DNA from: Pseudomonadota bacterium
GTDB taxonomy: Bacteria > Pseudomonadota > Gammaproteobacteria > Steroidobacterales > Steroidobacteraceae
Length of the DNA stretch: 64,000 nucleotides
Assembly (NCBI GenBank): GCA_023391815.1
Contig: JAEWAF010000045.1
Location: 68,452 to 132,451 of the forward strand
Direction: 5' to 3'
Shown here: one piece after another, positions 33,863-41,894 of the stretch
Layout: every line of letters begins with the position of its first letter
Position numbering within the stretch: position 1 is the stretch's first letter
Position numbers and translations under genes: made by a program
Notes under the pieces: model-generated
Told to the model about the DNA's origin: nothing
What the model saw: the letters and a program-made list of their open reading frames with translations, nothing else
Databases searched by the model: none

Positions 33863-34774
33863 TTATCGAAGGATGCGGGCGCCCCCGGATGACTGCCCGG
33901 TCAGCTTCGGCCGGGCCGTTCTGAGATACAGGTCCAGGAAGTCGATGCCGTTGTCGATGGGCCGATCGACGAAGAACGTGGTCATGTGCTCCAGGCCCCG
34001 CATCAGGTACAGCTCGGCGGGGATCCCATTGGCGTTCAGCGCGTCGTACATGGCATGCGCGTTGTTGTCGCCGACCGTGAAGTCGAAGGTGCCGTGATAC
34101 AGGAACATCGGCGGGTCGTCGCTGCTCACCAGCGCCAGCGGCGAGGCTTCGCGCCACAGGCCGGGATTTTCGTCATAGGAGACGCCGGTCAGGGCGTTGG
34201 TCAGCGGGCCATCCTTGTAGTAGCGAATATCCACCGGCGTGCCGCCGGCGACCACCGCCTGCACGCGCGTGCCTTCGACGAACCATTTATCGCTCGGGCT
34301 GGTGACGCCGGCCAGCGCCGCCAGATGCGCTCCGGCCGAGTAGCCCCAGGTGCCGATGCGGTTCTTCAACACGTTCAGGTCCGAGGCATGTGCGCGCAAC
34401 CAGAGCACCGCCTGTTGCACGTCCTGGAGCTGGGCGGGGAAGTGCCACTGGGGGGCGAACCGATACGACATGTTCAACACCACGTAGCCGCGCTCGGCCA
34501 CCTTCTGCGAGATGTCGTTCATGTCCTCCCGCGACCGGCCTTCCCAACCGCCGCCATGGATCATGACCACCGCCGGAAACGGCCCGTTGCCTGCCGGCTT
34601 ATACAAATCCGCCTTGAGTTCCTGCGGCCAGCCTTGCGGGGTGTAGACGAAATCCCGGGTCACGGTCACGTCCACCGGCGCCACCGCCCCGATCCGTGCA
34701 TTGCTCGGCCTGCCCTCGTGCGAGGCACAGCCCGTCAACATCAACAAGGAAGCCAGCAACGCCTGCCTGATCAT
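33863..34774 (-). CDS. Alpha/beta hydrolase lipoprotein (esterase)
   Basis: A 303-residue enzyme with a lipoprotein signal ending LMLTGC (Cys16). It carries HGGG (oxyanion hole) and the nucleophile elbow GYSAG; the acid is probably in GTFDFTV and the histidine in GLEHMT. This is the BD-FAE/carboxylesterase type, acting on acyl esters from the periplasmic or outer-membrane side. The start at 34774 follows GGAGAGG at a good distance; an upstream start would disrupt the signal peptide. LacI follows it, so the esterase may belong to a sugar-linked regulon, but that is inference. Confidence 0.85.
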   Translation of the reverse strand: MIRQALLASLLMLTGCASHEGRPSNARIGAVAPVDVTVTRDFVYTPQGWPQELKADLYKPAGNGPFPAVVMIHGGGWEGRSREDMNDISQKVAERGYVVLNMSYRFAPQWHFPAQLQDVQQAVLWLRAHASDLNVLKNRIGTWGYSAGAHLAALAGVTSPSDKWFVEGTRVQAVVAGGTPVDIRYYKDGPLTNALTGVSYDENPGLWREASPLALVSSDDPPMFLYHGTFDFTVGDNNAHAMYDALNANGIPAELYLMRGLEHMTTFFVDRPIDNGIDFLDLYLRTARPKLTGQSSGGARILR

Positions 34775-34868
34775 GTGCCTCTCCAGCAACCCTCGCGTGC
34801 CACTTCGTGCCCTGGAGGATTTCGGAGGCACCCCTGGCGCCGGCCAGTCCGCTGGTTAGAATCGACCC

Positions 34869-35051
34869 ATGCATCCTAAGTCCTCACAAAGACGGCGCCG
34901 CCAGGACATCGACCAGGATTTGCTGGCAGCGACGCAGCGCCTGACGCCCGAACAGCGTTTGGATGCCTTCCTGACTCACAGTCGCTTGATGATGGAACTG
35001 TTTCAGGCCGGCCAACGCGCCCGTGAGTCGCGGCAGCACAAGCCGACATGA
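34869..35051 (+). CDS. Small basic helical protein paired with a nucleotidyltransferase remnant
   Basis: A 60-residue protein, very basic at both ends with a helical centre (DLLAATQRLTPEQRLDAFLTHSR). Its stop overlaps the next ATG (ATGA), the organisation seen in small gene pairs where a helical protein precedes a nucleotidyltransferase-like protein. I cannot assign a function. Since the partner is truncated, the pair is probably decaying. Confidence 0.5.
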   Translation: MHPKSSQRRRRQDIDQDLLAATQRLTPEQRLDAFLTHSRLMMELFQAGQRARESRQHKPT

Positions 35052-35233
35052 GAACCCGGCGCTCCGGTGAATCAGCGCTGCTGCTGCTCGATGTGGTCGA
35101 CCTGTTAGCGCGCGAGCAAGTGGGTTACGCAGTCGTGGGCGCCATGGCCGCCTCGGTGCACGGCGTCTTACGCGCAAGCATGGATGCTGATGCCGTGAGC
35201 GAACTTCAGAAATTTGCTCGGCCCTTGAGCTAG
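35048..35233 (+). pseudogene. Truncated nucleotidyltransferase-like gene
   Basis: A 61-residue product. Residues about 17-48 (LLAREQVGYAVVGAMAASVHG ... DADAV) resemble the first strand-helix of MNT/DUF6036-type nucleotidyltransferases, where a GG/GA motif precedes a D-x-D catalytic pair; here DADA is the likely relic. Full members are around 150-250 residues, and this one stops shortly after the motif in unrelated sequence (SELQKFARPLS). The 3' part is missing, and the stop overlaps the convergent cupin gene. A deletion remnant of a gene pair, possibly toxin-antitoxin-like, is the best reading. Confidence 0.55.
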
Positions 35234-35595
35234 ATCCAAACGTCGTTCCGGGCGGTGAGGGAGCCGCCGGCGTCGCCGGTGTTGATGACGCCTTTGGGTT
35301 CGACCAGCATCACTTTGCATTCTTCGGCGGCGAACGGCTGGTGCTCGACGCCTTTGGGAACGACGTAGAGCTCGCCGGCGTGGAGCGGGACTTCGCGGTC
35401 GCGGAAGCGGAGGGTCATCGAGCCCTCGATGACGATGAAAACTTCGTCGGTATCGGCGTGCTGGTGCCAGACGAACTCGCCTTGCAGGCGCACCAGCTTG
35501 AACTGGTAGTCGTTCATCTCGGCGATCACCTTGGGGCTCCAGTGCTCGCTGAAGCGGGAGAACTTGTCCTGGAAGTTGATGGCCGAGGTGCTCAT
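35230..35595 (-). CDS. Single-domain cupin protein
   Basis: A 121-residue cupin with both motifs intact: GEFVWHQHADTDEVFIVIEG gives the HxH-x4-E metal ligands, and PLHAGELYVVPKGVEHQP the second His. Small cupins of this type are metal-binding proteins or enzymes of unknown substrate. No signal peptide; cytoplasmic. The start at 35595 (MSTSAIN) removes an unlikely 14-residue leader. Its stop overlaps the end of the nucleotidyltransferase remnant (shared CTAG). Confidence 0.88.
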   Translation of the reverse strand: MSTSAINFQDKFSRFSEHWSPKVIAEMNDYQFKLVRLQGEFVWHQHADTDEVFIVIEGSMTLRFRDREVPLHAGELYVVPKGVEHQPFAAEECKVMLVEPKGVINTGDAGGSLTARNDVWI

Positions 35596-35750
35596 GGGCA
35601 AATCTTCCGCCGCTGCGGCTCGTCCGCCAAGGTGCACTTCCTGACACTGGCGCCGGCACAGTTATTCTGTCGCGGATGTCGGCCCGACGGATGCCGGTGC
35701 GTCTTCAAGGGGACGCACCGATCTGGCTCTACTTCAAAGGGAACAACGAA

Positions 35751-36476
35751 ATGAATCGATTACTCGTCCTCGGCGTGCTCGCCGCGCTGGCTGCATGCTC
35801 GCCCAAGCAAGAAGCTGCCAAGGAGCCCGCCGCTCCGGCATCCCAACCCGCGCCCGCGGCGGCGGCCGAAACGCCGCTGGAGGCTCCGGCGGGGGCGTAC
35901 AAGATGGATCCGGCCCACACCAGCATTCTGTTCCGTGTCGAACATCTGGGCTTCTCGAACTATACGGCGCGCTTCAAGCGGGCCACCGGGCAGTTGCAGT
36001 TCGATCCGGACAATCTGGCCGCCTCGAGCGTCAACGTCGTCATCGAGGCCAAATCCCTGGAAACGGATTTCCCGGATGCCGCCAACTACGACTTCAACGC
36101 CGAGTTGCTGGGCGAAGGTTGGTTGAACGGCGCGAAGTATCCGGAAATCACATTCCGCTCGCTCAGCGTGGAACCGACCGGCGCGCGCACCATGCGCATC
36201 AATGGTGAGCTCTCATTGCGTGGTGTGACGCGTCCGATGGTGCTCGAGGCGCGCGTGAACGGCGGCTATCGCGGCCATCCGATGGATCCGAACGCGCGCG
36301 TCGGCTTCTCCGCGACGGGCGTGTTGAAACGTTCCGACTTCGGCATCAGCGCTGGCATCCCCGCGCCTGGCACGAAGATGGGCGTGAGCGATGAAGTGAA
36401 TGTGATCGTGGAAACGGAATTCTCCGGTCCGCCGATGAACAGCGCCACCGGCGAAGGGGGCGCGCAGACTAAGTAA
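35751..36476 (+). CDS. YceI-family periplasmic lipid-binding lipoprotein
   Basis: A 241-residue YceI-like protein. The signal ends in ALAAC (Cys16), then an Ala/Pro linker (about 20-48), then the YceI lipocalin-like barrel starting DPAHTSILFRVEHLGFS, which binds isoprenoid-type lipids in known members. The lipoprotein form anchors it to a membrane. AAAGGGA sits 8-9 bp before the ATG. It is followed by two hairpins before the outer-membrane barrel gene. Confidence 0.92.
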   Translation: MNRLLVLGVLAALAACSPKQEAAKEPAAPASQPAPAAAAETPLEAPAGAYKMDPAHTSILFRVEHLGFSNYTARFKRATGQLQFDPDNLAASSVNVVIEAKSLETDFPDAANYDFNAELLGEGWLNGAKYPEITFRSLSVEPTGARTMRINGELSLRGVTRPMVLEARVNGGYRGHPMDPNARVGFSATGVLKRSDFGISAGIPAPGTKMGVSDEVNVIVETEFSGPPMNSATGEGGAQTK

Positions 36477-36499
36477 AAAAGCACTGCGCCTCGCAGCGC
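36475..36499 (-). terminator. Hairpin next to A6 run
   Basis: A6 at 36475-36480 is followed by GCACTGCG-cct-CGCAGCGC (36481-36499), a stem with one A/C mismatch. Read on the minus strand, this is a stem followed by T6, the layout of an intrinsic terminator. It overlaps the yceI stop codon, so it may stop antisense transcription or work in both directions. Confidence 0.35.
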
Positions 36500-36504
36500 T
36501 CTGC

Positions 36505-36541
36505 CGTACGATTGCATCGGGCGGACCGATGCAATCGTACG
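36505..36541. repeat. Perfect 16-bp inverted repeat
   Basis: CGTACGATTGCATCGG (36505-36520) and its exact complement (36526-36541) flank GCGGA. In RNA this is a very stable hairpin ending 17 bp before the outer-membrane barrel ATG. No T run follows, so it is a poor intrinsic terminator. It could be an operator or a 5'-UTR stem that affects translation of the next gene. Confidence 0.6.
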
Positions 36542-36558
36542 ATGTCATGGAGCGAACA

Positions 36559-37362
36559 ATGCGAGCCGGAATGTTTCGATATGCAGTCGCGTCAGTAGTG
36601 CTGGTCAGTTCACTGAGCTGTGAAATCAGCGAAGGCGCCGATCCCGGATTTTATATCGGCGCCGCCGGTGGCCGGAGCGAGCAGAGCCTGGACAAGCGGG
36701 CCGGCATCGGGCCCACACCGGCCGTGAGCGCGAACGTGCCCCAGCTCGATCCGGTTGTCATCGGGGTGATTCGAGACCGGTTCACCGGGCCGCCGGCGTC
36801 CGGCGTGTCGCCGTATCCTCCGACCTTCGCGGTGTTTCTCCCAACCGCGCTCATCGCCGATGAAACCGATGTGGGCTGGAATTTCTCGCTGGGCTATCGG
36901 GTCAACAGGTATCTGGCGGCGGAGCTCGCCTATGTCGACTCCGGCGAAGCGTCGCTCACCGAGCACTATGGGCCGGCGGTGAGCTTGTCGCCCGTGCCCT
37001 CGCCAGTCACGGAAATCACTCGCAGCTACAGCGTCACCTCACGCGGGCCGGCGCTGTCCGTGCTCGGCTCGCTCCCGCTGAGCTCGCAGTGGGAAGTGTT
37101 CCTTCGTGGCGGCGTGTTGTTCGCGAAGCAGGAAGTCACGACCAGATTGGACGCTGAGGGCGGCACGGTGCCGCCGGGCTCGCGGTTGAATCGCGACTTC
37201 AGCGACGAAGTTTTCAGCATGGGGGCGGGCGTGCAGTGGGCATTCCTGCCGCGCTGGACGGCGCGGCTCGAATATCAGCGTACCGACACTCTGCAGGCCA
37301 ACGAGATCATGGGCGAGAGCCGCATCGATCAGGCCTCGCTCAGCGTACTGTTCGGCCTGTAA
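36559..37362 (+). CDS. Outer-membrane beta-barrel protein (OmpA/OmpW-like)
   Basis: A 267-residue protein with signal peptide (about 5-28) and a mature part of alternating amphipathic strands (GFYIGAAGGRS, WNFSLGYRVNRYLAAELAYVD, LSVLFGL at the end). This is the eight-strand surface-antigen/OmpA-like porin fold, ending in a hydrophobic C-terminal residue pattern suited to BamA. The start at 36559 follows GGAG by 6 bp; earlier ATGs lie inside the palindrome arm. Function unknown. It stops 3 bp before the convergent M19-like gene. Confidence 0.82.
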   Translation: MRAGMFRYAVASVVLVSSLSCEISEGADPGFYIGAAGGRSEQSLDKRAGIGPTPAVSANVPQLDPVVIGVIRDRFTGPPASGVSPYPPTFAVFLPTALIADETDVGWNFSLGYRVNRYLAAELAYVDSGEASLTEHYGPAVSLSPVPSPVTEITRSYSVTSRGPALSVLGSLPLSSQWEVFLRGGVLFAKQEVTTRLDAEGGTVPPGSRLNRDFSDEVFSMGAGVQWAFLPRWTARLEYQRTDTLQANEIMGESRIDQASLSVLFGL

Positions 37363-37365
37363 CGA

Positions 37366-38508
37366 TCAGCTCCGCCACACGTCGCCGAACACCCGCAGCA
37401 GGTTGCGCCCGAGAATCTTCTCGATGCGGGTCGCGCTGTGGCCGCGATCCGCCAGCATCTGGCCCAATGTTTCGAAGCGTCGCGGTGTATTCAGATCGCT
37501 GGCGAACAAGTAACCGTCTTCGGTTTCGCCGGGCGCGGCGATGCCCGCCTCCTTGCGCTGTCGGGTGTTCGCGGCGAACGCATCTTTATATTTCTGATCG
37601 AGCACGGCGGGTGAGATGGTGCCGTCGGTGCCGATCGAGACATGATCTTCGCCGGCAACATTGATCATGTGCTCGAGGTGCCGAATGACGTCCGCGGCCG
37701 TGGGCTGTTTGCCGCCGTTCAGATACGGCATGAAGAACACACCGGACACGCCACCCTTCTCGGCCACGGCTCGCAATTCCTCATCGGTGCGATGACGAGG
37801 ATGATTCGCGACAGCCGCGGCGCCGGTGTGAGTGAAAGCGACCGGCTTCTTTGAGACGCGGATGGCATCGGCCGACGTCTGTCGGCCGCAGTGGCTGAGA
37901 TCGACCAGGATGCCGAGCGAGTTCAGCCGCTCGATCGTTTCGATGCCGGTCCGGCTCAGGCCGGCGTTCGCCGGCTCCATGCAACCGTCGCCGATCAGGT
38001 TGCGACGATTGTAGGTCGGCTGGACGACTCGCAGCCCCAGCTGATACAGATCTTCGAGCAGATCCAGATCGGTCTCGAACGCCACCCCATCCTGCACGCC
38101 ATAGATGAGGCCGGTGCGCTTGGCCTTCTTGGCCGCTGTGATATCCGCGGCGGTGCGTATGCGAGCGAACGTGTCCGGGTGTCGTTCGATGTCACGATCC
38201 ATATCGAGCATGCCGCGAACCAGGTCTTTGAACGCAGCGTCGGGCGCCGTCGTGCCGACCGGCCCCAGGGTGATGAGCACGGCGGTCAGACCGCTGTCTC
38301 GCACGTCCTTCAAATGCGCTTCGCTGAGCTTCTCGCCTGGCTGCATGGTGAGGCTGCCGGGTCCGCCCAAGCCATCGATCACGATGGCGTCGCTATAACC
38401 TTTCCACGAGGCGGCGTTCGCCCAGCGCATGGGCAATGCCAGCGCAGCTGCGCCGGTGGCTAGCAAAACGGTGCGACGGGACAGGGTGGGCGCGGTCATT
38501 CGCTTCAA
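37366..38508 (-). CDS. Tat-exported M19-like protein, second paralogue
   Basis: A 380-residue relative of the protein at 2029-3180 with the same length and landmarks. The signal is twin-arginine (SRRTVLLATG), so periplasmic. DLSHCG (His206), FTHTG (His227) and GTDG remain, and YNRRNLIGDGCMEPANAGL matches the paralogue's block. The HxD pair is replaced by Leu47/Gly49, and the bridging Glu is Gln139 (GVQDG). A classical two-zinc dipeptidase site is therefore lacking, though the protein is clearly conserved and intact. Start could be residue 4 instead. It stands alone. Confidence 0.82.
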   Translation of the reverse strand: MKRMTAPTLSRRTVLLATGAAALALPMRWANAASWKGYSDAIVIDGLGGPGSLTMQPGEKLSEAHLKDVRDSGLTAVLITLGPVGTTAPDAAFKDLVRGMLDMDRDIERHPDTFARIRTAADITAAKKAKRTGLIYGVQDGVAFETDLDLLEDLYQLGLRVVQPTYNRRNLIGDGCMEPANAGLSRTGIETIERLNSLGILVDLSHCGRQTSADAIRVSKKPVAFTHTGAAAVANHPRHRTDEELRAVAEKGGVSGVFFMPYLNGGKQPTAADVIRHLEHMINVAGEDHVSIGTDGTISPAVLDQKYKDAFAANTRQRKEAGIAAPGETEDGYLFASDLNTPRRFETLGQMLADRGHSATRIEKILGRNLLRVFGDVWRS

Positions 38509-38545
38509 CTCCGTTGGCCAGTCCGGCTTGTAGACGAGATCGATG

Positions 38546-39076
38546 TCAATGGTTTGGAACCAGGGCGCGGCACATCACCCAGTCCTGCTGGACTTCGGTG
38601 CCGAGCGTGAACGACGTTGTGCCCACGTTCTGGAACCGGCATCGCTCATAGAACCGGGTCGCGTGCGCGTTCCGGTTCCATACGCACAGCCACAGCACCT
38701 CCGCATCCAGCGCGGTGGCGCGAGCGGCGAGCTCGTCCATCAATCGATAGGCCACGCCTTTGCCATGTTGAGACGAGTCGACGTAGAACCTCAGGATCTC
38801 GGCGCCGCGCTTGCCCGAAGCCTGCGGGCAAGGTTTATCCAGAATCAGCTGTGCGAAGGCGACGAGCTCGCCGTCGATCTCACCGAGCCAGCTCTCGCGC
38901 CGCGAGTCCCGGATCTCCGCGCGCTGAATCTCTTCGCCAAAGGACTTGGCGCAGTGAGCATCCATGTTCTCCGGCGTGTTGAATCGAGTGTACGTGTCGC
39001 GAAATGTTTTCTCGGCGAGCTGCGCCAGCGACCTGGCGTCCTGCTCGGTGGCGCGGCGAAAGCGAACTGCGGTCAT
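38546..39076 (-). CDS. GNAT-family N-acetyltransferase
   Basis: A 176-residue GNAT with the acetyl-CoA motif region V/I-x-x-S-Q-H-G-K-G-V-A (FYVDSSQHGKGVAYRLM), and a C-terminal NRNAHATRFYERCRF stretch typical of the family. It starts 2 bp after the end of the ABC permease gene and is probably co-transcribed with the exporter. Substrate unknown; an antibiotic-modifying role next to an exporter would be plausible but is not shown. Confidence 0.88.
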   Translation of the reverse strand: MTAVRFRRATEQDARSLAQLAEKTFRDTYTRFNTPENMDAHCAKSFGEEIQRAEIRDSRRESWLGEIDGELVAFAQLILDKPCPQASGKRGAEILRFYVDSSQHGKGVAYRLMDELAARATALDAEVLWLCVWNRNAHATRFYERCRFQNVGTTSFTLGTEVQQDWVMCRALVPNH

Positions 39077-39078
39077 GC

Positions 39079-39840
39079 TCAGGCCTTCAATCGATAGCCG
39101 GTCTTGAAGATCCACCAGATCACGACCAGGCATAGCGTCAGGAACAGGAACGTCATCCCCAGGCTGACGCCGACCGCGACGTCGGACACGCCGTAGAAGC
39201 TCCAGCGGAAGCCGCTGATCAGGTACACGACCGGATTGAACAGCGCGACCTTCTGCCAGAACGCCGGCAGCATGCTGATGGAATAGAAGCTGCCGCCGAG
39301 AAACGCCAGCGGCGTGACCACCATGATGGGCACGATTTGCAGCTTCTCCCAGCCGCTCGCCCACAGGCCGATGATGAAGCCGAACAGACTGAAGGTGATC
39401 GACGTGAGCACCAGGAACGACACCATCCAGAGCGGATGCTCGATGCTGAACGGCACGAACAGCCGCGCGGTCGCAAGGATCACCAGGCCGAGCATGATCG
39501 ACTTGGTCGCCGCTGCGCCGACGTAGCCGATGACGATCTCCATGGCCGAGATCGGCGCGGACAGCACTTCGTAAATCGTCCCGGAGTAGCGCGGCATGTA
39601 AATGCCGAACGACGCATTGGAAATACTCTCCGTGAGCACGGACAACATGATCAGCCCGGGCACGATGAAGGCCCCGTAGCTCACGCCTTCGATCTCAGCC
39701 ATGCGCGAGCCGATCGCGGCACCGAACACGACGAAGTACAGCGAGGTGGAAATCACCGGCGACAGCAAGCTCTGCACCAGCGTGCGGAACCAGCGGGCCA
39801 GCTCGAAGCGATAAATGGCGCTGATGGCGTAAGCGTTCAT
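39079..39840 (-). CDS. ABC-2 type permease (YadH-like)
   Basis: A 253-residue ABC-2 membrane subunit with six helices and length close to E. coli YadH (about 256). The N-terminus starts in the cytoplasm, and GASxGxxxIPG-like YGAFIVPGLIM and SIYMPRYSGTIYEVLSAPIS segments are family marks (the interface helix region). It overlaps the ATPase stop by 4 bp and is followed by an acetyltransferase. It should export a drug, lipid-linked sugar or similar compound. The substrate cannot be read from sequence. Confidence 0.9.
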   Translation of the reverse strand: MNAYAISAIYRFELARWFRTLVQSLLSPVISTSLYFVVFGAAIGSRMAEIEGVSYGAFIVPGLIMLSVLTESISNASFGIYMPRYSGTIYEVLSAPISAMEIVIGYVGAAATKSIMLGLVILATARLFVPFSIEHPLWMVSFLVLTSITFSLFGFIIGLWASGWEKLQIVPIMVVTPLAFLGGSFYSISMLPAFWQKVALFNPVVYLISGFRWSFYGVSDVAVGVSLGMTFLFLTLCLVVIWWIFKTGYRLKA

Positions 39841-40760
39841 CGTTGATGCACCAGGCTGACGAAGATTTCTTCCAGCGAGCTTTCGCTGGTGTGCAGGTCC
39901 TTGAAGTCGATGCCGTGCTCGCTGAGTTGTCGCAGCAGGCTGGCGATGCCGGTGGCGTCGGCCTGAGTGTCGAAGGTATAGATGAGCTGGGTCTTGTCCG
40001 GCGACAGCTCCAGTTGACGATTCGCGAGCTGTGCCGGGATCTCCTGCAACGGCGCCTGCAGATGCAAAGTGAGTTGTTTGCGCCCGAGCTTGCGCATCAG
40101 CGTGGTCTTTTCCTCCACCAGGATGATCTGACCCTTACTGATGACGCCGATCCGATCGGCCATTTCCTCGGCTTCTTCGATGTAGTGCGTGGTCAGGATG
40201 ATGGTGACGCCGCTGTCGCGCAGGGAGCGGACCATGTCCCACATGTCACGTCGCAATTCGACGTCGACGCCGGCGGTCGGCTCGTCCAGAAACAGGATCT
40301 GCGGCTCGTGCGCCAGCGCTTTCGCGATCATGACCCGACGTTTCATGCCGCCGGACAAGGACAGGATGGCGCTGTCCTTCTTGTCCCACAACGACAGGTC
40401 CTTCAACACTTTTTCCAGGTGCGCCGGATCGGGCGGCTTGCCGAACAGGCCGCGACTGAAGTTGACCGTGGCCCACACCGTTTCGAACGCATCGCTGGTG
40501 AGCTCCTGCGGCACCAGGCCGATCTTGGAGCGCGCGGCGCGGAATTCCTTGCGGATGTCGTGCCCATCGGCGGTGACGCTGCCGGACGTGGCGTTGACGA
40601 TGCCGCAGATGATGCTGATCAGCGTGGTCTTGCCGGCGCCGTTCGGGCCCAGCAGGGCAAAGATTTCACCGCGGCGGATCTCGAGGTCGACGCCTTTGAG
40701 GGCCTGAAAGCCGGAGGCGTAGGTCTTGACCAGGTTTTGGACCGAGATGATGGATTGCAC
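39837..40760 (-). CDS. ABC-2 exporter ATPase (YadG-like)
   Basis: A 307-residue ATPase of the drug/polysaccharide exporter type. Walker A is GPNGAGKT (38-45), the signature LSGGM and Walker B ILFLDE are present, and an extra C-terminal domain (about 215-307) is of the DrrA/YadG kind. The length matches YadG. It heads the operon ATPase-permease-acetyltransferase on the minus strand. Confidence 0.92.
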   Translation of the reverse strand: MQSIISVQNLVKTYASGFQALKGVDLEIRRGEIFALLGPNGAGKTTLISIICGIVNATSGSVTADGHDIRKEFRAARSKIGLVPQELTSDAFETVWATVNFSRGLFGKPPDPAHLEKVLKDLSLWDKKDSAILSLSGGMKRRVMIAKALAHEPQILFLDEPTAGVDVELRRDMWDMVRSLRDSGVTIILTTHYIEEAEEMADRIGVISKGQIILVEEKTTLMRKLGRKQLTLHLQAPLQEIPAQLANRQLELSPDKTQLIYTFDTQADATGIASLLRQLSEHGIDFKDLHTSESSLEEIFVSLVHQR

Positions 40761-40862
40761 GCGGGCTCCGATGCTCGACCAGTCTCGAGTGAGGGGCCCG
40801 CATTATAAGGAAGTCACATAGCTCCAGGCGTGCCACCGAAGCACAGCGCAATTATTGGCAAT

Positions 40863-40892
40863 ACCGATCGACGCCAAAACGCGTCGATCGGT
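40863..40892 (-). terminator. 12-bp hairpin downstream of DMT transporter gene
   Basis: ACCGATCGACGC (40863-40874) and its exact complement (40881-40892) form a perfect stem with a 6-nt loop. It begins 12 bp beyond the stop of the minus-strand transporter gene, the expected place for a terminator, but there is only a weak T-containing tract after it. It also sits ahead of the YadG-like operon promoter. Confidence 0.5.
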
Positions 40893-40903
40893 TGGCCGCC
40901 CTG

Positions 40904-41821
40904 TCACGAATCGGCTCTGACCACGCGCGACCTGGCCAGCACCCAGATGCCCGCCACCACCAGCACCGTGCCGGCGGCAATCCAGACCGTGAAGGGCTCG
41001 CCCAGGATCAGCACGCTCAGAATGATGGTGGACATCGGGCCGATCATGCCGATCTGCGCGGTGATGCCGGCGCCGATGCGCTCCAGCGCCATCATCGTGA
41101 TCAGCACGGGCACGAATGTGCACAACACCGCGTTCATCACCGACAGCCAGATGACCTCGGGCGCGACGATCATCGCCGACGCCGGTTTCAAGATGAAAAA
41201 TTGCGCGATACATAACACGCAGGCAATGGTGGTGCCCAGGCCGGTGACCCGCATCGCGCCCAGGCGTTGCACGAGCTGGCCGCTGTATACCAGATAGATC
41301 GCATAGGCGATGGCGCTGCCGAACACCAGCAACGCGCCGAACGCAATGTCGGGGCCGCCACGCAGATCGTGAGCGAACACCACCAGCACGCCGGCGTAAC
41401 TGACGCCGAGTGCCAACCATTGCCGCCGACTCACGTCGGCCTTGAACAGCAGCTTGCCCGCCAGCAGCACGATGGTCGGATTCAAATACAGAATCAGCCG
41501 TTCCAGGTTGGCGCTGATGTATTGCAAGCCGGCGAAATCCAGATAACTCGCCAGGTAATAACCACAAAACCCGAGGCCGAACAGCGTGCGCCACTCTTGC
41601 GCGTTCGGCGCGGGTTTGTTCCGTCCGGACCACCACGAGAGCGCGAGGAACAACGGCAGAGCGAACAACATGCGGTACATGATCGTTGTCACCGCATCGA
41701 CGTCGTGGCGATAGGCCAGCTTGATGATGATGGCCTTGCAGGAGAACGCGATGGCGCCGCCCGCGGCGAGCAGCACGCCGGTAAGCACTTCACGCCGCGC
41801 GGTTGTGTCAGGGGCATGCAT
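40904..41821 (-). CDS. DMT/EamA-family permease
   Basis: A 305-residue drug/metabolite transporter with ten helices in two EamA repeats. The start at 41821 (MHAPD) gives a short cytoplasmic tail before helix 1; a further upstream start would be antisense to the arginase 5' end and is unlikely. Members export amino acids or metabolites or take up nucleotide sugars, so the substrate is open. It is divergent from arginase with a 73-bp gap; a link to arginine or ornithine is conceivable. Confidence 0.88.
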   Translation of the reverse strand: MHAPDTTARREVLTGVLLAAGGAIAFSCKAIIIKLAYRHDVDAVTTIMYRMLFALPLFLALSWWSGRNKPAPNAQEWRTLFGLGFCGYYLASYLDFAGLQYISANLERLILYLNPTIVLLAGKLLFKADVSRRQWLALGVSYAGVLVVFAHDLRGGPDIAFGALLVFGSAIAYAIYLVYSGQLVQRLGAMRVTGLGTTIACVLCIAQFFILKPASAMIVAPEVIWLSVMNAVLCTFVPVLITMMALERIGAGITAQIGMIGPMSTIILSVLILGEPFTVWIAAGTVLVVAGIWVLARSRVVRADS

Positions 41822-41894
41822 GGGCTGGAGTACAATCGGCGGCGCGGTAGAACAACGGCGTTCGAACCGCGATTCTAACGAGAGGATGCTGAGT

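Noticed and set aside
34869..35233. A working toxin-antitoxin system
   Set aside because: The nucleotidyltransferase part stops soon after its first motif, so no full catalytic domain exists.
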